Shown one piece after another: positions 24,188-33,437 of a DNA stretch of 64,000 bases; position 1 is the first letter of the stretch, and each line of letters begins with the position of its first letter. A program made the position numbers and the translations under genes. Under the pieces are notes generated by a model. The model saw nothing but the letters and a program-made list of their open reading frames with translations, was not told the DNA's origin and ran no database searches. The DNA is from Polyangium sp. 6x1 (GTDB taxonomy: Bacteria > Myxococcota_A > Polyangia > Polyangiales > Polyangiaceae), in the NCBI RefSeq assembly GCF_029946515.1, contig NZ_JARZHH010000059.1, forward strand, positions 1 to 64,000, in the 5' to 3' direction.

Positions 24188-25003
24188 ATGACGCGGATTG
24201 CGCATGTGACGGATCTGCATTTGCTCGAAGATCGCCACGACAGCCGCAGCGGAATGGAGCGGTGGAGGCTGCGTTATTTGACGTTCGGCCGATCGCCGTG
24301 CGCGCGTCGCCGGCGCGAGCGCGCGCTCGATGCGCTCGTACGCGCGCGCATGACGGACGCCGACCACGTGATCATCACCGGTGACCTCACGGAGGACGGC
24401 GTTTCCTCGCAGTTCGAGGTGCTCGCGGAGGTGCTCTCCGAGAGCAGGCTCGCGCCGGAGCGCGTGACGCTCGTCCCCGGCAATCACGATCTCTATGACG
24501 ACGGACGAGCGTTTGCGCGCGCCCTCGAAGGCCCGCTCCGCGCCTATGCGAGGACGAGCCGACCCGGCGCCATGACCGAGCTCCGGGACGCGCTCATCGT
24601 CCCCGTCTCGACGGCCGTGCCCTTGCCCGTGACCCGATCGAGTGGCCTGATCGAGCAAGGCGCCCTCGAACGGCTCGGCCGGCTCGCGGACGACCCCCAT
24701 TTCGCCTGGAAGGTGGTCCTCTCGGCGCAACATCACCCGCCGGGCAGGCACGCGATCGCCGCGTGGCACTGGATCGACGGATTGCAAGCGCCCGAGGCCA
24801 TGGACGCGCTGCTCGCGCGCTGCGAGCGGCTCTACGTGGCCCATGGACACGCGCATCGATCGGAGAATCGATCGATCCGGGCAGGCGCCTCACCGCGCGT
24901 GTTCGGCGCCGAAGCGGTGGTGGATGGGGAGACGACGGTGCGTCTTTATCGGGCGACGCACGGGCGACTGCTGCCCGAGACCGACGTAGCCCTGGCAGCT
25001 TGA
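24188..25003 (+). CDS. Class III calcineurin-like metallophosphoesterase
   Basis: 271 residues. The metal-binding motifs are complete: DLH (9-11), GDLTEDG (Asp66), GNHD (98-101), QHHPPG and GHAH. Together they define a di-metal phosphoesterase of the CpdA type, often active on cyclic nucleotides or phospholipid headgroups. No signal peptide. It is divergent from the glycosyltransferase with a 141-bp gap. The stop codon is followed within 20 bp by composite repeat copy 3. Substrate not predictable. Confidence 0.85.
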   Translation: MTRIAHVTDLHLLEDRHDSRSGMERWRLRYLTFGRSPCARRRRERALDALVRARMTDADHVIITGDLTEDGVSSQFEVLAEVLSESRLAPERVTLVPGNHDLYDDGRAFARALEGPLRAYARTSRPGAMTELRDALIVPVSTAVPLPVTRSSGLIEQGALERLGRLADDPHFAWKVVLSAQHHPPGRHAIAAWHWIDGLQAPEAMDALLARCERLYVAHGHAHRSENRSIRAGASPRVFGAEAVVDGETTVRLYRATHGRLLPETDVALAA

Positions 25004-25018
25004 CGTCGTCCAGGTTCT

Positions 25019-25345
25019 GGTACCGCCGCGCCGGGGCGCTGCCCCGGGCCCCGCGGGGGCTGTTCGCCCCTCGACCCGAACCAGGGCCAGCCCTGGACCT
25101 CAGGGGGAAGAACTGCGCGATGCGCAGTTCTTCCCACAGGCCGGTTGCCACCGCGTTGCCCGTTGAACCGTCAGCGCGGCTGTCTCGGTTGGCAAGGTCG
25201 CCCGTGGTCTTGACCTGGCCCGTTCGATGAACTGCGCACCGCGCAGTTCATCGACCCCGAGTCCAGCGCTTGCGCTGGTCCGGGTCCCGGGGCGGACAGC
25301 CCCGGGTGGGGCCTGGGGCAAAGCCCCAGCGCAGCGGCTCCGAGT
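25019..25345. repeat. Composite stem-loop repeat, copy 3 (complete, between convergent genes)
   Basis: The clearest full copy, bounded by two stop codons (25003 and 25349). In order: GGGGCGCTGCCCC and GGGGGCTGTTCGCCCC stems, CCAGGGC/GCCCTGG, hairpin GAAGAACTGCGC/GCGCAGTTCTTC (about 25105-25135), a ~95-bp middle segment, hairpin GATGAACTGCGC/GCGCAGTTCATC (loop AC instead of GAT), CCAGCGC/GCGCTGG, CGGGGC-GGACA-GCCCCG and GGGGC/GCCCC. The two ends are different versions of the same boundary module in inverted orientation. It is therefore symmetric and could act as a two-way terminator. Confidence 0.88.
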
Positions 25346-25348
25346 CCG

Positions 25349-26719
25349 TCACCCCTGCCGAGGCATTTCCAGGACAAACCGCGCCCCGCGCCCCTCTTTC
25401 GGCGCGAGATACACCTTCCCCCCGTGCCGCCGCGCAATCTCGCGCACGATCGACAACCCGAGCCCCGCCCCCTGCCCCTGCTTCGCCTTGGATCCTCGGT
25501 AAAACGGCTCGAAGATGTGCTCCGCTTCCTCGGCCTGGATCCCTTCGCCCTCGTCCTCCACCGAGATCCGAATGGCCTCGCCCGCCGCCTCGATCCCCAC
25601 CGCGATCGTCGTCCCACGCGGCGCGTACGCCATGGCGTTCGACAGCAAATTGTCGATCGCCTGCCGCGCCGTCTGCGCCTCGAACGCGGCCGGCGCCTCC
25701 TCCGGCAGCGATAACGTGAGCCGAAGGCCCCGCGCCTCCGCCTCCCCTTCACACGCCTCCGCCGCTTCCCGTACGACGGCCGAAAGATCGCCCGCCTTCG
25801 CCTCCCAGGTCACCTTCCCGAGCGCCGCGAGATCGAGCAGCCGCGCCGCCAGGTTCGTCAATCGCGTCACCTCGCCGCGCGCCCCGGCGAGCGCCTCCCG
25901 CAGCTCCTCCGCGCTCCGCTCCTTGCGCAAGGCGAGGTCCATCTCCGTGCGCATCAATCCGAGCGGTGTCCGAAGCTCGTGCGCCGCATTCGCGATCAGC
26001 CGCTCCTGCGCGTCCCGCGCCGCCCGCAGCCGCTCCATCGCCTCCGCCAGCGCGACGCGCAGATCCGCGATCTCGTCGCCCGTCGGATCCGGGGGCAGGC
26101 GCCACGCGAGCGCGCCGCCGCGAAGCTCCGGGAGCTGCGCGGTCATGTCGCCGATGCGCCGGCTCATCCGGCCCGCTTGCACCCATTGCAAGAAAAACAG
26201 GAGCGCCGCCGCCGTGGCCACGAGCCCGAGCGTCGCTTGCCAGTAGAGCCGCATCGTCGCGTCGATCTCCGCGAGCGAGCTCTCCAGCGTGAGCACGTAC
26301 GGCTCGCCCCACGGCGCGCGCACGGCCACCACGAGCGAACGCATCAAGCGCCCGTCCGAGGCACGATGCGAGAAGAGGCGCGGCCCCTCCGCGCCCACGT
26401 CCGCCGAAGGCCGATCGGGGGCCACGCCATTCTCGGGAAAATGCGCGACGAGCTTGCCCGCCTCGTCGTAGAGCCCCGCCGTCGGCACGAACGAGCGCAC
26501 GTCGTCGGCGAGCGGCGATTTGCCGAGGTGCACGTGCGGCGCGCCCGTCGGACCGTCGAAGAGGCTCACGCTCTCCACCGCCGCCTGCGCGAGCAGCGCG
26601 CGATCCAGCGAGCCGAGCAGGCTCCCGCGGAACACGACGCCCGCCACGCCCACCGCGAGCACGAGCGCGAGCGACGGCAGCGCCGCCCCGAAAAGGACGA
26701 GCCGCGCCCGGACCCTCAC
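25349..26719 (-). CDS. Sensor histidine kinase of the metal-efflux operon
   Basis: 456 residues, GTG start overlapping the response-regulator stop (GTGA). Two membrane helices (LVLFGAALPSLALVLAVGV and LGLVATAAALLFFLQW) flank a ~130-residue periplasmic sensor. A HAMP-like linker, HisKA (NAAHELRTPLGLMR) and HATPase (NLLSNAMAYAPRG, DEGEGI, FEPFYRG, GAGLGLSIV) follow. It is the cognate partner of the adjacent OmpR-type regulator. By context it senses periplasmic metal ions, like CusS/CzcS, though no His/Met metal cluster is obvious in the sensor. Confidence 0.9.
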   Translation of the reverse strand: MRVRARLVLFGAALPSLALVLAVGVAGVVFRGSLLGSLDRALLAQAAVESVSLFDGPTGAPHVHLGKSPLADDVRSFVPTAGLYDEAGKLVAHFPENGVAPDRPSADVGAEGPRLFSHRASDGRLMRSLVVAVRAPWGEPYVLTLESSLAEIDATMRLYWQATLGLVATAAALLFFLQWVQAGRMSRRIGDMTAQLPELRGGALAWRLPPDPTGDEIADLRVALAEAMERLRAARDAQERLIANAAHELRTPLGLMRTEMDLALRKERSAEELREALAGARGEVTRLTNLAARLLDLAALGKVTWEAKAGDLSAVVREAAEACEGEAEARGLRLTLSLPEEAPAAFEAQTARQAIDNLLSNAMAYAPRGTTIAVGIEAAGEAIRISVEDEGEGIQAEEAEHIFEPFYRGSKAKQGQGAGLGLSIVREIARRHGGKVYLAPKEGRGARFVLEMPRQG

Positions 26720-27408
26720 GATTCGCTCCTCGGCGGCTTCGCCACGACCAGCCGATACCCCACGCCTCGCACGGCCTGGATCGTCACCACATCGCCGCAG
26801 AGGCTCCGCAGCTTGCTCCGCAAATACCCCACGTAGACGTCGACCACGTTCGGCGCTCCGTCGAACCCCGTCCCCCACACCGTGCCGAGCAGCTCCGTCC
26901 GCGTCAGCGTCTCCCCCACGTGGCCCGCGAGCTCCGACAAGAGCGCATACTCCCGCGCCGTCAGGCTCTCCTCGGCGCCGTCCCGCCCGATCACCCGGCG
27001 ACGCGCGTCGAGCGTGATCGGCCCGAGCCGCGTCAGCGCCTCGTGCCCCGCCCCGCGCCGGTGCAGCGCCTCCAGGCGCGCCACGAGCTCCTCGAAATCG
27101 AAGGGTTTGACCAGGTAATCGTCCGCGCCGGCCCGCAGGCCCGTCACGCGTTCGCCCACGGTCCCGCGCGCCGTCAGCAAAAGGACCGGCGTCTTGAGCC
27201 CGCGCTCGCGCCACCGCCGGAGCAGCGAGACGCCGTCCATCCCCGGCAGCGACCAGTCGAGGATGATGACGTCGTAGACGACCCCGAGGCCCTGCTCGAG
27301 CGCCTCGGTGCCGCTCGCCGCGAGGTCGACCTGATGGCCCTCCTCGCGGAGGCCTCGCTCGAGCAGGCGGGCCATCTTGGCCTCGTCCTCCACCACGAAG
27401 AGCTTCAC
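26716..27408 (-). CDS. OmpR-family response regulator of the metal-efflux operon
   Basis: 230 residues from a GTG that overlaps the pump stop codon by 4 bp. The receiver domain has the acidic pair in VVEDE, phospho-acceptor Asp51 in IILDWSLPG, and Lys101 in DDYLVKPFD. The C-terminal winged helix (SLTAREYALLSELAGHVGET, VVDVYVGYLRSKL, IQAVRGVGYRL) binds DNA. It likely activates the operon from a promoter upstream of the TolC gene at 32856. Confidence 0.92.
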   Translation of the reverse strand: MKLFVVEDEAKMARLLERGLREEGHQVDLAASGTEALEQGLGVVYDVIILDWSLPGMDGVSLLRRWRERGLKTPVLLLTARGTVGERVTGLRAGADDYLVKPFDFEELVARLEALHRRGAGHEALTRLGPITLDARRRVIGRDGAEESLTAREYALLSELAGHVGETLTRTELLGTVWGTGFDGAPNVVDVYVGYLRSKLRSLCGDVVTIQAVRGVGYRLVVAKPPRSES

Positions 27409-30400
27409 GCCGCCATCGTAGCGCCGGACGGACCCTCCGGCGGGGAAGGCTGCGCTGCCGGAACGCCGCGGCGCCCGCGGCCGATCCAGCCGTACAAGCT
27501 CGGCACGATGAGCAGCGTGAGCAGCGTCGAGGTCACGAGCCCGCCCACGACCACGGTCGCGAGCGGCCGCTGCACCTCGGAACCGGCGCCGCGCGCAAGC
27601 ATCATGGGCACGAATCCGAGCGCCGCGACGAGCGCCGTCATCAGCACCGGCCGCGCGCGCGCCCGCGCCGCGCTCTCCGCCGCCGCCGCGGGATCCTGCC
27701 CCGCGGCCTCGTTCGCGAGCACGCGCGAGAGCAGCACCACGCCGTTCAGCACAGCCACGCCCGAGAGCGCGATGAACCCGACGGCTGCGGAGATCGACAC
27801 CGGCATGCCGCGGATCGTGAGCGCCACCATGCCGCCGACGCAGGCGAACGGCACGTTCGTGAAGATCACGAGCATCGGTTTCACCTTGCGAAACGCGGCG
27901 AAGAGCGCGGCCAGGATGAGCGCCACCGCGGCCGGCACCACGACGAGCAGGCGCCGCGAGGCCTCCTGGAACGTCTCGTATTGCCCGCCCCAGACGAGCC
28001 TGTAGCCACGCGGCGCAGCGACGGCCTTGTCCACGCGCGCCCGGGCCCGCGCCACGAGATCGCCGAGATCCGCGCCGCGCACGTTGAAGCCCACCACGAT
28101 GCGACGCTCGCCGTCCTTGCGGCTCACGAGGCCCGGCGTCGGGAGCGTCTCGACCTTCGCCACGCGCGCGAGCGGCACGAGCCCGCCCGACGCCGTCGGC
28201 AAGCTCAGGTTCGGCAGATCGAACGCGCCCGCCGCGCCCCCGATCCGCAAGACCACCGGGATCCGGATCGCCCCGTCGTACGTCGCGCCGACCTCGATGC
28301 CGCTGCGCACGGCCTGCACGGCGTCGAGCACATCGCCGACGCCGAGGCCCACGAGCGACGCTTCGAGCGCCTTCGGCTCGACCTCGAGGAGCGACACGTC
28401 CGGCGGCGCCAGCACCTTCACGTCTGCCGCGCCCTTCTCGGCCGCGATCTCGGCTGCGATCTTCTCCGCGAGCTCTCGCAGGACGGCGAGATCCGCGCCG
28501 TAGATGCTCACGGCCACGTCCGAGACCGCCCCGCCGAGCAGCTCGTTGAACCGCATCTGGATCGGCTGCGTGAACGACGGATCCGCGCCCGGCGAGGCCG
28601 CGTCGATCGCGCGCCGGATCTCCTCGATCAGCGCCTCGCGCTCGAGCCCCGGCCTCCACTTGTCCCGCGGCGCGAGCGTGAGGAACACGTCCGCCTGTTC
28701 GAGGCCCATGATGTCCGTCGCGACCGCGGGGCTGCCCACGCGCGAGACGACCTGCACGACCTCGGGCACCTTCCGCGCCGCGGCTTCGAGCTTGCCCGCC
28801 TCGACGATCGCCGTCTCCAGGCTGATGTCCGGGGCGCGCGTCGTCTGCACCACGAGATCCCCCTCGTCGAGCTGCGGCGCGAGCTCGCTGCCCGCGCGCG
28901 CGTAGAGCACGACGCCGGCCGCGAAGAGCGCGAGCGCGCTCGCGGCCACGAGGACGGGACGTTTGACCACGAACGAAAGCGTGGGCCCGTAGATCCGATC
29001 GATCATCCGCACGAGCCACGGATCCCGCGCCGGAACGTCCTTCTGGCGGAGCACGAGGCTCATCGCTGCGGGCACGTACGTGAGCGACAGGACGAGCGAC
29101 GTGAACAACGCGAATACCACGGTGAGCGCCATCGGCCGGAACATCTTCCCGTCGACGCCCGTCATCGTGAGCACCGGCAGGTAGACGATCAGGATGATCA
29201 GCACCGAGAAGAACACGGGGCTCGCGACCTCGGCGCTGACGCGGCTCACCCACGACGTGCGTTCGGGTCCACCCGCCGGCGCGCTCCCCTTCTGCGAGGC
29301 GTGGAAGAGGTGCTCGACCATCACGACCGCGCCGTCCACGACGAGGCCGAAATCGATGGCGCCGAGGCTCATCAGGTTGCCCGGGATCCCGAGCGCCACC
29401 ATGCCCGAGAGCGCCCCCAGCATCGAGAGCGGGATCGCCGAGGCCACGAGCAGCCCCGCGCGCACGCTGCCGAGCATCGCGAACAGCACCACGCCGACGA
29501 GCAGGCCTCCCTCGAGCAGGCTCTTGCCCACGGTGCGCAGCGTGCTGCCGACGAGGTGGCTCCGATCGTACACGAGCTGGATCGACACGTCCTCGGGCAG
29601 CGCCGCGCGCACGGCAGGCATCTCCGCGTGGAGCCTGTCCATCACGTCGAGCGCGTTGTCGCCCCGGAGCATCTGCACCATCACGTAAACGACCTCGCCG
29701 CGGCCGTCGGCCGTCGCCGCGCCGATCCGCGGCAGGCCCCCCACGTGGAGCTCCGCCACGTCCGAGACGCGCACCGCACGCCCTTCCTGATCGAGCGGCG
29801 AGACGATCGCGTGTCCGAGCTCGGAAGGATCCTTCGGCCGCGCGACGGCGCGGAGCAAGGCCTGTCCACGGCCGAGCGGCAAGCTCGCCCCGGGCGCGCT
29901 GCCGGTCGATCGTTCGAGCGCCTCGCGCAGCGCGCCGAGCGTCATGTGCCGCTGCGAGAGCCGCGCCGGATCGGCCACGACCTCGATCGTGCGCCGCTCG
30001 CCGCCCCAGGGGTTCACCTCCACCACGCCCGGCACCGCGCGGAGGCGCGGCGCGACACGCGTCGACGAGAGCTCGTAGAGCTCCGCGAGTGTGCGCGACG
30101 GCGAGCTCAACGTGAAATGAAAGATCTCGCCGAGCCCGCCCGTCACCGGCCCGAGCTCGGGCGCGCTCACGCCGGGCGGCAGCGAGCCCGCGACCGCGCC
30201 GATGCGCTCCGAGACCATCTGCCGCGCGCGCCACGGATCCACCGCGTCGTCGAAGACGATCGTGACCGACGAGATCCCGTACCGCGACAAACTACGGTGC
30301 TCTTCGAGGCCCGGCAGCCCGCCGATCGCGAGCTCGATCGGCCGCGTGACCTGCCGCTCGACCTCCTCGGGCGTGAGGCCAGGCGCGTTCGTCAAGACGA

Positions 30401-30542
30401 GCACCTGGTTGTTCGTGATGTCCGGCAGCGCGTCGAGCTCGAGACGCCGCCCGAGAAAGGCCCCCACGACGGCGAGGACGAGCGTCGCCACCACGACGAG
30501 GACCCGATGCCGGATCGAGAGTTGTACGAGTGCGGGGATCAA
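27405..30542 (-). CDS. czcA: Heavy-metal RND efflux pump, CzcA type
   Basis: 1045 residues, the usual length for HME-RND pumps. The TTG at 30542 overlaps the adaptor stop by 4 bp and aligns with the usual N-terminus (IPALVQLSIRHRVLVVVATL). Other family landmarks are DALPDITNNQV, the proton-relay helix AIDFGLVVDGAVVMVEH near 395-412, and LPRIGAATADGRGEVVYVMV. The DFG-xxxD-xxxxxxE pattern of the relay helix is that of pumps for divalent ions (Zn, Co, Cd, Ni); CusA pumps have a different helix. The pump exports from periplasm or cytoplasm through the tripartite complex. Confidence 0.92.
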   Translation of the reverse strand: MIPALVQLSIRHRVLVVVATLVLAVVGAFLGRRLELDALPDITNNQVLVLTNAPGLTPEEVERQVTRPIELAIGGLPGLEEHRSLSRYGISSVTIVFDDAVDPWRARQMVSERIGAVAGSLPPGVSAPELGPVTGGLGEIFHFTLSSPSRTLAELYELSSTRVAPRLRAVPGVVEVNPWGGERRTIEVVADPARLSQRHMTLGALREALERSTGSAPGASLPLGRGQALLRAVARPKDPSELGHAIVSPLDQEGRAVRVSDVAELHVGGLPRIGAATADGRGEVVYVMVQMLRGDNALDVMDRLHAEMPAVRAALPEDVSIQLVYDRSHLVGSTLRTVGKSLLEGGLLVGVVLFAMLGSVRAGLLVASAIPLSMLGALSGMVALGIPGNLMSLGAIDFGLVVDGAVVMVEHLFHASQKGSAPAGGPERTSWVSRVSAEVASPVFFSVLIILIVYLPVLTMTGVDGKMFRPMALTVVFALFTSLVLSLTYVPAAMSLVLRQKDVPARDPWLVRMIDRIYGPTLSFVVKRPVLVAASALALFAAGVVLYARAGSELAPQLDEGDLVVQTTRAPDISLETAIVEAGKLEAAARKVPEVVQVVSRVGSPAVATDIMGLEQADVFLTLAPRDKWRPGLEREALIEEIRRAIDAASPGADPSFTQPIQMRFNELLGGAVSDVAVSIYGADLAVLRELAEKIAAEIAAEKGAADVKVLAPPDVSLLEVEPKALEASLVGLGVGDVLDAVQAVRSGIEVGATYDGAIRIPVVLRIGGAAGAFDLPNLSLPTASGGLVPLARVAKVETLPTPGLVSRKDGERRIVVGFNVRGADLGDLVARARARVDKAVAAPRGYRLVWGGQYETFQEASRRLLVVVPAAVALILAALFAAFRKVKPMLVIFTNVPFACVGGMVALTIRGMPVSISAAVGFIALSGVAVLNGVVLLSRVLANEAAGQDPAAAAESAARARARPVLMTALVAALGFVPMMLARGAGSEVQRPLATVVVGGLVTSTLLTLLIVPSLYGWIGRGRRGVPAAQPSPPEGPSGATMAA

Positions 30543-31612
30543 TCGACGTCGCCTCCGGCTGTGGGCAGCGCGCGCGACGCGTCGGCGGCCACCTCGTCCC
30601 CAGGTCGCAGATCCCCCTCGACGAGCGCGTCGGCCCCGGAGCTCGACAGCACCTTCACCGAGAGCGGAGCGCCGGTTTTTCGGGAGAACACCACGGCCAC
30701 GCCGTCCCGGAGCGTCACCGCCGCCGCGGGGATCGCCACAGCAGTGCCGCCCGGATCGGGCGAGACGCGCACCTTCCCCAGCGTTCCATGCGGCAAGCCG
30801 ATCGTCTCCGCGGGCTTGAACCAAGCGGCCACCGACCCATCGCGCCCGTTCGTGCTCGGCGCCTCGCTGAGGAGCGTGAGCGCCGTGGTTTGTCCGAGCG
30901 GGGCCACGAAGACGAATCGCGCGCCCGGCGGCGGCCGCTGCGAGAACCGCGCCTCGACCCGCGCCGCACCCGCGCCCTCGATCCGCGCGATCGGCGCGCC
31001 CGTGGGCTCGCGCGACTCGCCGAGCGCCGCGTCGAGCTCGGTCACCACACCCCCGACCGGGCTCTTCAACGTGACGAGGCCGCCCGAGCTCACGAGCGCG
31101 GCGACGTCCTTCGGCCCGAGCCCCGCGATCTTCAGCGTCGCGAGCGCCATCTGCTGCGCAGCCGACGCGTCCGCGAGCGCGCCCTCGACCTCGGCGATCT
31201 CCGCGAGCTTCGCGAGCCCATCCTTCCGGAGCGCTTCGAGCTGCGCCTTGCGCTTGCCATGCGCGCCGATCCGCGTACCCGCCGCCGCAAACGCGCCCGC
31301 CGCGCGCGCGACCTCCGGCATCACGACGTCCGCAATCGGAGCGCCCTCGTCGACGCGCTCGCCGTGCTCCACGTGGACCTTCGTGATCCGCGCCGAGAAC
31401 GACGGCACCACCGCGCCCCTGGCCCCCGCGGGCGGCACGAGCTCGGCCGGCGCTTCGAGCAAAGAAAGCCCGCCCGGCGCACGCGCCGCGACCCACGGCG
31501 TCTCCGCGCTCTTCGGGCCCACATCCGCAGCCGGCTCGGGCGCCACCTCGGGGCGCGCGCACGCGGTGAGGAAGAGCGCCACCACGACAAACCCGATCCC
31601 TCGCGCCTTCAT
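30539..31612 (-). CDS. czcB: Periplasmic adaptor (membrane fusion) lipoprotein of the metal pump
   Basis: 357 residues. Signal peptide with lipobox LTAC. The lipoyl-like halves are visible as SARITKVHVEHGERVDEGAP and LVTLKSPVGGVVTELDAALG, with a helical hairpin between and beta-barrel/membrane-proximal domains after. It links the inner-membrane pump to the TolC-like channel. The ATG at 31612 overlaps the TolC stop (ATGA) and the stop overlaps the pump's TTG start. No His-rich metal-binding segment is present at either end. Confidence 0.88.
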   Translation of the reverse strand: MKARGIGFVVVALFLTACARPEVAPEPAADVGPKSAETPWVAARAPGGLSLLEAPAELVPPAGARGAVVPSFSARITKVHVEHGERVDEGAPIADVVMPEVARAAGAFAAAGTRIGAHGKRKAQLEALRKDGLAKLAEIAEVEGALADASAAQQMALATLKIAGLGPKDVAALVSSGGLVTLKSPVGGVVTELDAALGESREPTGAPIARIEGAGAARVEARFSQRPPPGARFVFVAPLGQTTALTLLSEAPSTNGRDGSVAAWFKPAETIGLPHGTLGKVRVSPDPGGTAVAIPAAAVTLRDGVAVVFSRKTGAPLSVKVLSSSGADALVEGDLRPGDEVAADASRALPTAGGDVD

Positions 31613-32856
31613 CGCGCCTTCTCCTGCTTCTTCCCGTCGTCCATCGCCGAGAGCCAGAGCCAAAGTTTCACGCGCGCCCACGCATTCGCCGCGCGCGCCC
31701 GCTCGAGCCGCGCCTGCGCAGCCGCGACGTTCCTGCGCGCAGAGAGGACCTCCAGCATCGTCCCCTCGCCCGCTTCGAAGAGCCGCACCCGCGCCGCGAG
31801 CCCCTCCGTGAGCGCCGGCAAGATCGCGCCGGAGATCGTGTCCACGATGTCCTGCGTGTGCTCGACCTCGTGGATCCCCATCGCCACGTCAGTCGAAGCA
31901 TTCGCCGCCTCGCGCTTCATCTCCCCTTCGAGCTGCGCCGCGCGCGCAGCAGGCACGCTGCGCTCACGCTCACCGCGATCGAAGACCGGGAGCGTGAGGC
32001 CAACGGCGCCATACCCCACGAACCCGCCAGGCGAATCACGCTGCACATACACGCCCACGGAGAGCGACGTCCCACGCGCAGCCCGCTCCTCGGCCTCGCG
32101 CGCCCGCTCGACGCGCGCCGCGAGCGCCTTTTGCTGCACCGCGGGGAGCGCCGCCGCGCGCTTCAAAGCCTCACGCAGGCCCACCCCCGACGGCAGCGCA
32201 GGCACCGGCAAATCCCCGCGCGCGCCGATCGGATCCACGCCCGCAGCGATCACCCGCGCGAGCCCGAGCCCACGCTCGAACACCTCGCCCTCAGCCCCAA
32301 TCACCCCAAGCCGCGCCTCCGCGTGGTAAGCGCGCGCATCGGCCCCATCCGCCTTCGTCGCCGCCGAGGCCTGCGCCGCCTTCTCCACGAGCCGCGCAAA
32401 CTCCCCAGCAAGCGCCGCTTCCCGCGTGGCCACCTCGAGCACGTGCTCAGCCGCCCACAGGTCGATCCAAGCCCGCGCCGCCTCGAGCCGCTGCGTCAAC
32501 GCGAGCGCACGCGCCCCTGCCGAGAGCTCGTCTTCCTCGGCCCGCGCCGCCGCCTTGCGAGCCGAGGACAACCCCGCGAGGTTCCACGATTGCGTCACGC
32601 TCGCCTGGATCTCCACGCCCTGGTTTGGCGTGGGCAACACACGGAACCCCGGCTGAACGTAGATCTGCGGGTTCTCCGTCATCCCCGAGATGCGTGCACC
32701 GAGCGCATGTTTCGTGGCCACGGCGCGCTCGGCGCCACGCACATCGGGCGTGGCAACGGACAGGCCGATGGCCTCATCAAACGAGAGTGTCTTCGCAGGC
32801 GTCGTAGCCGCGAGCACGACGTTCGCAGCGAGCGGAAGCGCGAGCCAGGAGCTCAT
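31609..32856 (-). CDS. czcC: TolC-like outer-membrane channel of the metal pump
   Basis: 415 residues. Signal peptide, then two repeated helical/strand units of the outer-membrane efflux family: SFDEAIGLSVATPDV, AARAEEDELSAGARALALTQ, and late landmarks VGYGAVGLTLPVFDRGER and LFEAGEGTMLEVLSARR. First gene of the five-gene operon, so the metal-responsive promoter should lie in the 80 bp upstream, before composite repeat copy 4. Confidence 0.9.
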   Translation of the reverse strand: MSSWLALPLAANVVLAATTPAKTLSFDEAIGLSVATPDVRGAERAVATKHALGARISGMTENPQIYVQPGFRVLPTPNQGVEIQASVTQSWNLAGLSSARKAAARAEEDELSAGARALALTQRLEAARAWIDLWAAEHVLEVATREAALAGEFARLVEKAAQASAATKADGADARAYHAEARLGVIGAEGEVFERGLGLARVIAAGVDPIGARGDLPVPALPSGVGLREALKRAAALPAVQQKALAARVERAREAEERAARGTSLSVGVYVQRDSPGGFVGYGAVGLTLPVFDRGERERSVPAARAAQLEGEMKREAANASTDVAMGIHEVEHTQDIVDTISGAILPALTEGLAARVRLFEAGEGTMLEVLSARRNVAAAQARLERARAANAWARVKLWLWLSAMDDGKKQEKAR

Positions 32857-32940
32857 GCGCGGACCCTAGCGCCGCGCCCCAGGCAAGATCCTGAGGGGAT
32901 CCTGAGAGAACTCTCAGAAAGGCGGCGCGGTTCTCACTGG

Positions 32941-33432
32941 GGGGCGCCTCGCTGGGGCGTTGCCCCAGGCCCCACCAGGGGCTATCCGCCCCTGGACCTG
33001 GACCAGCGCAAGCGCTGGACTCGGGGTCGATGAACTGCGCGATGCGCAGTTCATCGAACGGGCCAGGTCAAGACCACGGGCGATCCTGCCAGCCAAGACG
33101 GCAGCGCTGACGGTTCAACGGGCAAGGCGATACCACCGGCCTGTGGGAAGAACTGCGCGGAGCGCAGTTCTTCCCCCTGAGGTCCAGGGCTGGCCCTGCA
33201 AAGAGGGGGCGGACAGCTTAAAAACCTTCCCCGCATCGACTGCGCTTCGCGCAGTCGATGCCCAGAGGTCCAGGGCTGGCCTTGCAAAGAGGGGGCGGAC
33301 AGCTTAAAAACTCTCCCCGCATCGACTGCGCTTCGCGCAGTCGATGCCCAGAGGTCCAGGGCTGGCCCTGGTTCGGGTCGAGGGGCGAACAGCCCCCGCG
33401 GGGCCCGGGGCAGAGCCCCGGCGCGGCGCCTC
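32941..33432. repeat. Composite stem-loop repeat, copy 4 (longest with tandem hairpins)
   Basis: Left boundary stems GGGGCGTTGCCCC and AGGGGCTATCCGCCCCT, CCAGCGCAAGCGCTGG, hairpin GATGAACTGCGC/GCGCAGTTCATC, middle segment, hairpin GAAGAACTGCGC/GCGCAGTTCTTC (loop GGA). Then the hairpin with arms GCATCGACTGCGC/GCGCAGTCGATGC occurs at 33233 and again at 33319, an 86-bp tandem period. It ends with CCAGGGC/GCCCTGG and the GC-rich boundary 6 bp from the stop of the flavoprotein gene. It also lies ~85 bp upstream of the efflux operon start. Confidence 0.87.
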
Positions 33433-33437
33433 CCGAA

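Noticed and set aside
27981-31811. Very long plus-strand open frame (over 1200 codons)
   Set aside because: It is antisense to the RND pump and adaptor genes and has the His/Arg/Asp-rich composition of a reverse-strand shadow.
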